Shown piece by piece: positions 1-10,819 of a stretch of 64,000 nucleotides of DNA. Below the pieces are notes generated by a model. It ran no database searches. It was not told the origin of the DNA and saw nothing but the letters and a program-made list of their open reading frames with translations. How positions within the stretch are numbered: the first letter of the stretch is position 1; each line of letters begins with the position of its first letter. A program made the translations under genes and the position numbers. The stretch is taken from contig MU008166.1 in the NCBI GenBank assembly GCA_010909165.1, forward strand, positions 1,302,001-1,366,000. The letters are read 5' to 3'. The stretch is from Anthoceros angustus (lineage: Eukaryota; Streptophyta; Anthocerotopsida; Anthocerotales; Anthocerotaceae).

Positions 1-2150
1 CAACCCCTAGCCGGGACCTCGACCGCCCGACCATCCTCCGCTTCTTTGCCCGGCCCGCAAGTGCACCATGGCCAGATTGGCCCCAGTCACGCCTGGGGGC
101 GTACCTTCGCCAACCCGCGCTCGTGGCTAGGAAGTGCAGTGCATGGAGTAGGCGAAGGCGGGCCACAGCGCAGTATCGGTGTGAGTTGGGTGCGAAGCTT
201 TTCGAATGTCGTCATTTGGGTTGTGGTTGATGGGTTGTGGTGGGTCGCCCTCAGAGGTGAAGTAGCTTGGATCCATTTCGCGCCGACTATGCTACCGTGA
301 AGAAAAGGAAGGAGGAAGGGTGTCAAATTGTGAATTGGGAAGTTCATGTGGTAGCCGGCTCCGAACTCTGACGCTATTTCCCTGCGCTTTCTTCCCAAGG
401 GCTGGCTTTCCTGACCATCCGCATCGGGTGTGTATGGTCAAGTAGCCGAGTTCGCTGAGCTGGGACGCCACGATGTTTGCAATTTGGGTCTTCAAGAGGT
501 GCGGCAAGAAGGCGTGTCGGCGGAAATGGTTTCTCCGGCGAGGTTGACAAGTTAGACAATCAAGCACCGCTTCAAAGACTCAAGGCAATTAAAGGCTGTA
601 CTGCCGTCGTCAGTGCAGGCACAACATTCATGACACCAAGCTTGCGGAGGTTCATAATTGAACTCCACCGCCCTACCCGCAACTGGCCGGGAGGCCGCTG
701 TAATGCGGATGCGCATGAGCTGAAAAGTCTGTATGGGATCGAGCTGCCTCTTGAAGTTGCGTCGCCTCATTTTCCGATCTCGCGGTGTTTGAAATGAGCA
801 TAAGATTTATGCAAAAAAGTAAAGTTGTGAAGTAGTCGAGTCGGTTCGTACGCTGTGCAATTGGCGTGATCTGAATCGCATTGCTTCCATCCTAATTGCG
901 AAGCCTCAAAGTATAACATAGTGTTCGTGGAAATTGTTACCGACACAAACCATTGTTCCTTGCATGCATCGACATGTCCGTGCGTGATTACATCGTTGTG
1001 TCCTTGGTCGACTTGCGTGGCGGACTGAGCTCGCGGACCCGATCCAGACGATCTGTTGCAAGCGAGGTCGGAGGTGACGGAGAGGACTTCGATTCTGGCA
1101 CCCGCTGGCGGATCTCGATGCGGCGGATCTCGCTCGGCGTTCAAAGGTCACGGAGATGTGTTGTCGATGATCTGTGAGCGCCCGGCATACTACCTGGAAA
1201 GAATAGTTCGATATGATGATGGGTGGCGGCTTCGGATGGATCGATCATGTTGCTGCCTTTGTTTGTTGATCCTTGTGTTAAGAACCTGTGCATGGAGATA
1301 GCAATGTTTTTAAATTGTTCACCGAAATGGCAGAGCGATACATGTGAGTTTTATGGTGGCTACTAGGCTTTTGGCATTAACAATGGGGTCCTGCGGTGTA
1401 TTTCTGTCTGGCTAAAGTGTTTCTTGCCTTGTGGACTTGAAAGGTTGCGTGCTGGCGGTTACCCACGAGTTTTCCAGACACGGATCCGCCAAGGAGATGC
1501 TGCTCCAATGGCATACACTGAGTATTTTTCTTGCCCTGTATTTTTTCAATGAGTCCTACCATTGATTTCCATGATCCAAGGTTCTCGGTGTGCGTGAGAA
1601 TGCTGGTCAAAAAATGCTGCTCTTCATGTGTGCGGAGAGAAAGCTGAGGTGAACTATCAGGTTTGAGCTTGTGGGATAGTGCTTGGCTGCCCTTGCAATT
1701 GAGATTAGCCTGCTGGGATGCAAAGCATTTCGTCATACTCTAATGCTATTGTCTTTTGCTGCAGATTTGTGAACCGCCCTAATGAATTGACGGAGGCCAA
1801 ACCGGCTGTAAAGCCAACTCCTCCTCAAAATCCGTTGCCACCATGGCTCAAATCGAGGCATGCGCAATGTTGGGCTCCTTGAGTTGCGCAGATGACCGAA
1901 ATTGTTAGCGGTCATCATGCCGACTTGTTTGTAAGCTTCTCTTTGATCATAGCAACCCGGCGCAGAACTAACTTGCAAGTGCACGTGGATGTTTTTGTTC
2001 GCAGTTTCGACCGCAGAGGGGCTAGGGATGGGCCATCGATAAGTGAAGTTGAGCACAACATATGTGGTCTTGTGACCTCCTATCGACAAGGGTGTTCAGG
2101 AAATGATAAGTCTTTATGTCATTTGCTCATTGTATACTGAAGGTTATACA
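1..2150. other. No recognisable gene
   Basis: Mixed-composition DNA with only short open frames on both strands (the longest are about 120 codons, minus strand, near 1,377-1,736 and 1,733-2,089). None shows a motif or domain I can recognise, and no splice-linked series of frames is evident. It may be decayed transposon or intergenic spacer. Confidence 0.5.
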
Positions 2151-3090
2151 CGGGGCTAAAGCTTCTGCCAGGTGCGCATTTTAGGAGCCTAGGCCCATGG
2201 CGTCCCAACGTTCCTACGACGAAATTTCATGTAAGCTTGCCCGGCCACTGCCTCTGTTGCCGCTTCTTAGCTATACCAAGTCATAACCCCTCGTCAAAGT
2301 CATCAAGAATCGTTGAGTCCACACATCAAAGAAACACAACTACAACGAAAATGACTACTGAAAATGACTGTCTCTGAAATGACACTTACTATGAAGTGTA
2401 AAAGTAAAAGAACTGGTACATTATATTTCATCCAAAGAGAGAGAAAAAATAGTTATAAGGTGTCGTGAGCAGCAACTCTAAAATTCTTCCACGGACCTCG
2501 GCTGCCTCGATGCCGCGGTCGGATGGAGCGTCGGCTCGGCGCTCCTACGCCCGAGGGGAACGGCGCGTGGCGGCCTAGAACGGTCTCGAACGGCCTCACT
2601 CGCTTTTGCACTGTGACGCCTCCAAGGTCTGGTTTCTAATACATCTAGGGTATAACATCAATCAACATTATCTAGGGCCCAAAGACGCCTCGCAACACCT
2701 AGGGTATAACACTCACCGCACATCTAGGGCCCAGTATTCAATCGCGAACACTGCATAACACTCACCAGCTGCATAACATCTAGGGCCTAGCCTTCCAAGT
2801 AGCCAATATATATAAGATTAACTCCTCGCATATGTAATCACAGAAAGACCGTGACTCAAAGCGCCAATATAATGAGCTTGTAATTGGATAACATCCTTAT
2901 CTTCACCTCGATTCGAATGTGAAAATATCATTCCAATCATTTGCCCATTCCATATAGGGGCCAAGAACTCAAGATGTCACCGGGCAAGATACCATGCCTT
3001 GGTCAATCTCACTTTATCCTCAAAAGGTTCTATGCCTTCTGATCTTCTAATTTATCCGCCAACGACGGGGTACATATTCCACCGAGGTTT
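2151..3090. other. Spacer with short dispersed ATCTAGGGCC-like repeats
   Basis: No gene is seen. Between about 2,640 and 2,790 the words ATCTAGGGCC, CTAGGGTATAAC and CATAACACTCACC recur several times at irregular spacing, giving a small degenerate repeat cluster just upstream of the reverse-transcriptase remnant. Around 2,340-2,460 the DNA is AT-richer. Confidence 0.45.
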
Positions 3091-3099
3091 CCCAAATTT

Positions 3100-5185
3100 C
3101 TAGTTCTCGCCAACACAAGATCCCGTCTTGGCTCCCAGGCTTTAACAATAAGTTTTGCCCGCCTTCCGCCCACAACCCTGCTCATCCTCGGCCGCTTTGT
3201 CGGAATGGTGTTCCCAACACCTTAGGGACCTTTTCTCCCGAAGATCCATCTAGCGAAGCTTTCCGCAGCTCTTTTCTCACATCATGCATGGCTCGTGGAG
3301 AGACGTGCTCTCACCTGATTTCACCGTTTGCAAGTAGGCTTGTCGCTATGGACAAGCTCAGCTTCTGCTGCATGCCTGCCATCATGGTTAGAGGCCTTCA
3401 TGCGGCTCACCACACTATCACTCGGCAGCGCCGCCCTTCTCCATATATCAACCCCTTCAATTTGGCATTACACTCCGGGTCATGTAGTCAGGGTGCTAGG
3501 TGAAAGTTTTGATACCCACCGGATTGGGTAGTCTATTGTGTGGATGTGAGAACGCCTTCAATACCATTTCCGGCCATCTTGAGGAGCTTAGGATGTCAAG
3601 CAAGGCCCTAGGGAGTCTTATACCTTGTCCGTGCTTACGGAGGTCTCCAACTTACTACCAAAGACAAGAACGCCTCTTCGTGTTTCGCTGCCTTGAATCC
3701 TACCATGTGTACTGTGTAAGTGCCACGCTTAGGCGGTGCTTTCGCTATTGCTCACTATAGGCTCCCTAGGCCGCCTCCTCCGCGACTGTCTTCCCTTCGG
3801 GCATTTACTCTCACATCCTCAGCCGGGACAAAGTCAAGGAGGCCTTTGAGATATTCTTCCGAAGCTGCCAGGGCTTGAAGGTCAAGATGTCCAAGGGTTG
3901 GTCCCCCCGCTGGATCCCGCTTACCTGCGGCTCACGGGAGATTGCTCCCATTTTGGTCTTGGATTCTGGGGTCCCCTTGGTTCTCCCGACTTCATTGGGA
4001 GCTCGACAAGGCCCTTGCAGGACCTCTCCCATATTGAAGACCTCCCTTTGGCCGGAGGATGCTCAGTGTGCCTTTGGAATCTTTTCCTTCGCTAGGCGCC
4101 TGGTACTCATCCAGACGCCGCCTCCGCCTCCTGGCCTTTGTCCTGGGGTTTGATACGTAAGATTATGGATACCTTGGGACATCCTCCTCAGGGCTTTTGC
4201 CCTGGGCGACTGCCACTGCAAGCATCCCCGCCTGCAATTTGAGGCGAGGGACTGCCTTCACCTCGAGGTCTTCCCTGGCGGCTTTCTGGGAGTTGGGCCT
4301 TCCGCCTTGGCTTCCTGCTTCATCCTCCATGACAAGCCCTTTCTCGAGGATCTCGTATCAAGTGTGGAGGAGGGAACCTTCTCTCTCAATCGTCCTTGAG
4401 GCGGGCCGGAGACATGTTATCGGCGGATGCTCGGAAGGACTTCCTCCTTTCTCTACATTTATCATGATGGCTTTAGGGATTGCGAGGCATCTACTGCTCG
4501 GGCTCGGCCGAGCTTTTGATCATCCTCCGGGACCCTCCATCTCCAGGTCCACTAGGCGCGGCTCGCTCTTGTTACAGGAAGGGAGGCGGTGCTCTTGGCC
4601 GCCCATGCATCATGAGATTTCACGCCGCGCAACCACCTTCACTCTGCGATGCGATTAGTCTCGGCCTACTCCGCTGTGGCTTCTTGCTCCTCACTTGTGA
4701 GTGCGGCTCTTGGCGTCTCGGTGTCCACCTTGCTCGTTGTCCCCACGAGTCGCCGCATTGCCACTCATGGCGCCATCCGTGGCGTCATGTTTGCCATTGC
4801 TTTCGAAAGTGGCTATATGGCTGGAGGGAGGCGGGAGTATACTCTTCTTACGGTCGTTCAATCGGCGGACTTATACCTTGTCGTGGCGACCCGGTTGTGG
4901 TGGCGGATGTGGATTCTGACCACCTGCGTGGCGCCACCTCTCATCACCAACCGTCCAGTGGTGCTGCCCGTCTGACTCTCAAGGTCATAAGTATAGCGGG
5001 ATGCAAGCGGCCACCTCTTTATCCGCTTGCTCTAAAGCGTATGGGGCAATGGTGAGGACTTTGACAAATTCATCAAGTCTTGTGCCAAAGCTTACACCAT
5101 GAGGCATAGTCTTGTTGTCCCTCTCGTACTTCCACATACTTTCGGCGGGTTTCTATTGCTCTTCAGGGCTCTCAGCGATTCTCCA
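3100..5185 (+). pseudogene. Decayed non-LTR (LINE-type) reverse transcriptase, C-terminal part clearest
   Basis: When read across frame changes, the plus strand resembles the plant and green-algal family of stand-alone non-LTR reverse transcriptase proteins. The middle part (about 3,830-4,600) gives pieces such as GLKVKMSKG and GLGFWGPLGSPDFIGSS, like the post-catalytic region of that family. The C-terminal part (about 4,840-5,160) gives DHLRGATSHHQPSSGAARL and then DFDKFIKSCAKAYTMRHSL, like the family's C-terminal domain, in which an R-P-D plus D-V pattern suggests a restriction-like nuclease. The catalytic RT box (YxDD) could not be found intact. Stops and frameshifts interrupt every frame, so this is a dead copy, or one badly affected by base errors. 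Family assignment is from remembered consensus and is moderate only. Confidence 0.45.
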
Positions 5186-6590
5186 TAAGGCGGCGGCGGT
5201 GGGTGATGCCTTTCCTCTTCAACAAGGTCTCACTTAGGACCGGTGGTAATGACTCCACAGTCACTAGTTGGAAGGGTGGACACGGGTCTAAAGGTTCACA
5301 AAAGCCACCCAAAACCATGTTTTCGATTTCATTAAAAAAACCCTAAACCTAGGAGCAAATCATAGAGGATCTGTTTTCCGTGTTTGTATGTCGCATCTCA
5401 TATTAGTTTGGCTAACCAGTGGTACATTGCCTATAAATGCGAGATTTGAAAATCGTATGGACAACCAACGCGCAATGGAAAGTCCATGTGTTGCGTCGGT
5501 GTCCACCGTCATGGTCGCCGCTCCGCATTAGTGGGGAGGGTCGGTGGCACCGGACGCCTGCATAAACCTTGCATCTCCCCGCCCAATGTCGGCGGGGGAG
5601 GAAGATTTTGACCGCCTACCGCCATGTTCCAGACACTGCGAGCCGCGACTCGTCGCGAATCGCTTGGAAGTGGCTTGCCAACGCCAATTTTTGCAAGCGA
5701 TGGAGACCCCACCTCGGCTACCATCAAACGAGAATTCCACATGGGCGATGGAAGTTGCCCGCACCGGTGGCAATCACAACATGGGCAGATTCCTTTCAAG
5801 CACGCCTCGAGTGATCCCCGCTTCATTGCTTGGTCCTTAAGGAATTTCGTTGAGGCGGGCAGCGCAAACTCGACATCACAGGTAACGTGTTGATCAACAC
5901 CGGATTCCACTACCGCTGGAGCAGGAATGGTGTGGAGGCAAAGGAGCACCGACATTGTCCAGTGTACTTACCGTGGTCAAGGATAAAATTGAGAAAGTGT
6001 GTACATATGTGTACAGAGGTGTGTTAGAAATTGTCATCTTCGAAAGCGTGATCATCGTCAGATTAACATTGTCAGATCATGAGTGTTGAAATGATTTGTC
6101 AGACCATTGTCTCTTGAAAATCCTTACCTTGCTCGACAGGCAAAGAACAGACGTTCTCTCATCAATACCCGGCCAATCTTCTGAACACATTCTCCGGAAT
6201 CGCCACCACTCCCATGCTTCGGCTTCTGCTCCACCAAAGACCGTGTTCAGGTCTGCCTAGGACCGCCTGTGGACCTTGCCCCTGATGCATACCACCGTCC
6301 GGGCTTAAGACCCACACCGGTTCCTCCTACCGTAATCCTCAAACAAACACGTAGCCTATCCATCGTCCGCACGACACACCTCGATCTGTGGAAGCAAAGT
6401 TTTCCAATCCTACATCCCCACCATCCGGCCAAGCACCCGAGGAGGGTGCTCTTCCGCCTCCTTCACTTGCCGCCCGCATCCCCAAGGACCATTGAGTCGC
6501 CGCATGCTTCACCAGCCATATGACCCTTGGTCTCGTGCTTCTTGGTCTCGCTCAACGACATATGAACCCCGGCACCATGTTGTTCACCAT
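5186..6590. other. No recognisable gene
   Basis: Open frames up to about 148 codons exist on both strands near 5,509-5,955 but overlap each other as mirror images and carry no motif I recognise. An AAACCCTAAACCTAGG-type word at about 5,337 follows an A-run, which could mark the tail of the upstream LINE-like remnant. Nothing else is supported. Confidence 0.4.
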
Positions 6591-6597
6591 GGGCTCC

Positions 6598-9500
6598 TTA
6601 TTGAACGTCTTCCGCCCATAGCTGCCTCGCCCACCTCCTCCTCTTCCGCTTGGCCACCCATGGAATTGATTCAAGGTCCATGAATTGAGCGCACTGGATC
6701 CACATCAATGTAAATGACATTACGGCATAATCGAATGCTATCATACCCGACTGATCCTCGCACCGCCCAAAGACCCAATCTCCATACACCGAATCAACCT
6801 CTTCAAGAGTCTTAGGGGCTTCGATAGGGGAAACAACCCGATCATCCGCAGTGTTGTAACACAATTTTAGTTCCACCGCGCTCGCAACACATTGTCACTC
6901 CACCGCCAAGTTGCGCTTGCTCGAGCACAAACGGTTGAGGCACACAATCCTTATCCAAGCTCTCGCGCAAGTGAAAAGTCCCCATCGCATACTGCCCTCC
7001 GACAATGCCGCACATTGGTTTTATGCCGAATATGTCGCCACAAAGACCGCACGCCCATCAAGACTTCTCTAACCATAGATGTGTCATCCGGAGAATGGAA
7101 GACCACACGAACACTGGATGTGGTGATGCCTTTGAACCGCATGATGACCCCTTCAAACTCGCCTTGGTAAATCTTGTGTCATACTCGTGATTGGGGATCT
7201 AGATCCAAGCCTGGGAGGTCTAACAACAAAGCATACGGTCGGGGCTCTACAAACCGGGCCATGTTCACTATGTTCCACGATCCCGACCTTGCCGGGTTTT
7301 TCCGCTTGGAGTCGCTCACGATTGTCATCGCCTTATCCTCGTGTGGTCGATTTCAAGGCACGCTATGACTCCTCCATCTCGCTTGCTCGCCTTGAATATG
7401 TGCTCCTTGAAGTTCTCGTAGGCACCCCACTCAAGGCAAGTGTTGGCACGCCGCACATGAAAGACACATCCCACCGCCAAATGCAAGCACGCTCACCGCT
7501 CGAATGTACGGTGAATGCCTCCACTTTCCATGACTTATAAGGACAAGAAGCAAGACAAGAGAGAAACTCGATTTGGAGCTAAGTGTTCATCGAGGACCAC
7601 GATTTTTGAAGGCAGTGGAAGTTACTAACTGATTCACCATGCAATCGGATATCGCTCGAACCTCTTCAAATGTCTCACAGGCAAATGCTTGGCCGGTCAC
7701 ATGGATGAGGTTGAGTTTTTGGCCTTGTCCACCCACACGAACATTTGTTTCAATGTCAATTCTCCAGCCTGTGACTTTCATGCTGTTTTCAAGTTGTTGT
7801 TCCCAGCACTGCTCGATGCCCGAAACACTTCCATACCCTCACCGTATACTAAGCTCCTTTGTGTCAATGACCAAGTTTGCTCTAACCGGGCCGTTGTCTT
7901 CCTTGAATTCCTCGGGCGACTTTGTTCGTGAGAGCCCGAGCCGCTTCCACCGCCAGCAACTGCTTGCCTCCACTTCTCAAAGATTTCATCCACGCATTTC
8001 CACACCTCATCATCAACCTTCGCAACACAATAATCCAAAGGTCCTGCTATCCACGAGTGATAGTGACCTTAGGTCCATGCTTGGTCGCATCCCACTTAGG
8101 AACCCCGCCACCGGCATATATCTCCAACTTCCAAAAGTCACACTTCACATCATAGCCCGGCCTTCATCTCGCCTGATGTACCTCACGGTCGAAAGTAAAA
8201 GTCTTCCGGCATCCGCAATGGTGTTGTGACTGGCAACTAACCTCATCTCCTCATTTGTGAGGCGAAGAACATATGCATCCATCCACTGCATTTTGAACCA
8301 ATGGATACAAGTTTTAGTCTAGATCCGCCCGGAAGGAATGATTCCTCCAATACATAAAATTTGTACACCCCGATCCACCTTATCCATGTCAAAGAAGTTC
8401 TTGTTGGGACACTGGGTCTACAATGACAATCATGGGCACACACCACCCACGTGGAATGCTTCATCTTTTGCATCAAAGCCTCCACCCAAGTCTAGCTTAC
8501 TTGCCAAACCGACATAGTTCTTCCGAGGTCTACAATCTGATGGACAGCTTTAACGTGGACTCCCATACTCTCTTTTCCCGCAATTGCCTCCTCGCAACAT
8601 CTCTCCCCACGCTCGCTAGCCTGTCCATCCGTACACAAGACTGCCCTTGGCCTTCTATGAACTTTGGGAGCTCGCCCCTCCTGACATCATGTGCCATCTG
8701 CTTCGCCGCACTTGTTGACCTTCCCACCCCGCCCTCCACGATTGCCAAGACTCTCAATCCCTTCCTCTTTTCCTCGATTGTCTACCCGAATCGGATCGAC
8801 TTGAACCCTTCGTGCCATGCAGACCAAATCCCCGGCCCGTTGCATCCACCGCCCCATCGTCATCTTCCACGCTTCGCCGGGCCTCGGATATGATCCACCG
8901 GCCCGGGCCATCGCCAATGCCATCGCCAAACCCCTCATTGTCCTCCCCACCCGCATCCTCATCTTCGTCACGGCTAGAGAGGTTAGGGTGACATCATCGC
9001 AGCCGCCATGGGCTAGGAAAAACCTGCTGAGTGGGCGGACTGTGTTTGACTCAAGCACCGGACGTCCGTGGCTCGCAACCCCTCTTACCATTTCGCAAAC
9101 TAGTTGTCAAACGTGTCCTGGAATTATATTTTGTGCCACCACCTTTTGTTGCGCTTACCGCAGATCATGCATATCGCTGGTTGCAACGACCGCCTCGCAG
9201 TGCATGGATTTGCCTCGATCCCATTCGCACTAGGAGTTGCCATTTGATTTCCACCGGCAGATGCCATGCTAGGGGCCTTCTCCGCAACAAGATGCCCTTT
9301 CGATGTAAGCAATGCATCATCCCGCACACCTTCTAAACATTGGTGCAAAGCCTTGTGGAAGACACGATGTCCATCACCGTGTCGCAATGCCTTCTTGCCT
9401 TTTCCGCCTCGTTGGCACGCCACAATGTCAAAGTTCTTCACCGCAAAGACTGTATACTCTAATCCATTGCGGGTCCATTTAAGAGGCTCCTTGTGCTTGA

Positions 9501-10300
9501 GCCGATCGAATATGACGACACCGCTCATCCTTCATGATCGATCACAGAAAACAATCGCCCCGCACATTTCTTTTGGTGTGGTTCGTGATCCTCCTCCATC
9601 GACACACAAGAAGAGCAAGTCTTGATTGCCGCTGTAATCGCCCAACTTCTCTTTGTAATGTCAAATGGCGAGATCATCTTGTACATCCGTGGATCAAGTC
9701 GGACCGCTTGTAAGGACTCGGAAAGATGCCTTGGTCGGGATGCTCTTGTGGAAAGACCCATCGTGGCGCAGCTTGAGTTGTCCTTGGAGTCCGGCTGGTC
9801 TGGGCTCGCCGCCTCGCTCAAGGCCCGTGAGTCTGCTCTTCCGCCGCGCTTTTTTTCTCCACCGGAGCGTCATGCGATTTGCTGGAGTCATTCTTCCGCT
9901 GAGCCCTTCGAGGAGCCATTCTGTATGCAACTATGAAAGAAGTGAGAACACGTAAGTGTTTAGATTGTTAAAAGATACCGCATGAGCCGCAACTTCTCGA
10001 ACACGGACATGCAAGCGGAGTTGATGGGTTGATGCTCAGACGACTAGCCCACCGCACTCGAGCAGCAATTGCACGCCGATGAGGAGGTCGATGTGTCCGA
10101 CATTCGCATGCCGCCCGCTACCGATGGACAAAGTGCGGTGAGTGAGAACGACCTGCTTTTCCAAATCTGCAATCTCTTGCTTTTCCGCCCACACAAGCTA
10201 GATGGAAATACACATCTTCCCGCCAAAGCGAGAATGAATCTATACCATCCGAAAGGTGGGGTGTGCTTCATGAAGGAAGACACAGGCAAGGCAGCCTGTA
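6598..10300 (-). pseudogene. Coding-like but broken minus-strand region, unknown transposon-type protein
   Basis: Several minus-strand frames in sequence look more protein-like than their plus-strand mirrors: 9,528-9,124 (134 codons, containing VFHKALHQCLEGVRDDALL and a CMICGKRNKRWW segment), 8,757-8,530 (RRGELPKFIEGQGQSC), 8,038-7,778 (DDEVWKCVDEIFEKWRQ, then Gly/Ser-rich) and 6,876-6,598. The DEVWKCVDEIFEKW piece and the acidic, Gly-rich linkers recall Myb/SANT-like N-terminal parts of plant transposon proteins, but no catalytic triad is visible and I cannot name the family. Many stops separate the pieces. The neighbour at 10.8 kb is a DUF7869 remnant on the opposite strand. The two might belong to one element, but no terminal repeats were found. 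Confidence 0.3.
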
Positions 10301-10819
10301 ATCAAGCAACTCCTTAAATGCTTTGTCGCCGGCGTGTTTTGCCATTGTCCGCTAATGTGGCAATGCAAATTTGAGCATATTCTATATATGCTAGTTATGC
10401 CAGGCTAAAATAGTGTTCATGTGGCATAACGATGGGCACCTAGAGTGATTCAAAGATCCACCGACTAGCAACGTGACATACCACGCTTCCTACCGCAAAG
10501 TGGGCACATCGACTTCATTGCCGATTTAGTGCGAAGGCTTATTTCGCACGGCCGGTGTATCGAGTCCATCATCCACTTCTCATCCTCCTCCTCCTCACTG
10601 GACGCCACGCCCCTCCGGTGAGAGCAATGGCCAACGGCCAGCGACGCGAAGGCGTGTTCGATTTTGCAAATTTCAGCCGGCGGGTCGATGCATCCCCGAA
10701 CTGGTGGCCATGAGTCCGACGACTCAATTGTTGATCTCCGATGATGCCCGCACAACCCCGTCGTAGTTTTAGAGGATGATTCAGGCTATGGCGGCCGCGC
10801 ATAGTCCTTGAAGAGACAC

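Noticed and set aside
1377-2089. Two consecutive minus-strand frames of about 120 codons
   Set aside because: No recognisable motif and no supporting splice pattern, at lengths expected by chance in 64 kb.
5330-5355. Telomere-like CCCTAAACCTAGG word
   Set aside because: Only about two degenerate units, with no array, so not a telomeric repeat.
7639-9950. Plus-strand frames up to 196 codons
   Set aside because: Ser/Pro/His-rich mirrors of the more protein-like minus-strand frames, with no motif.
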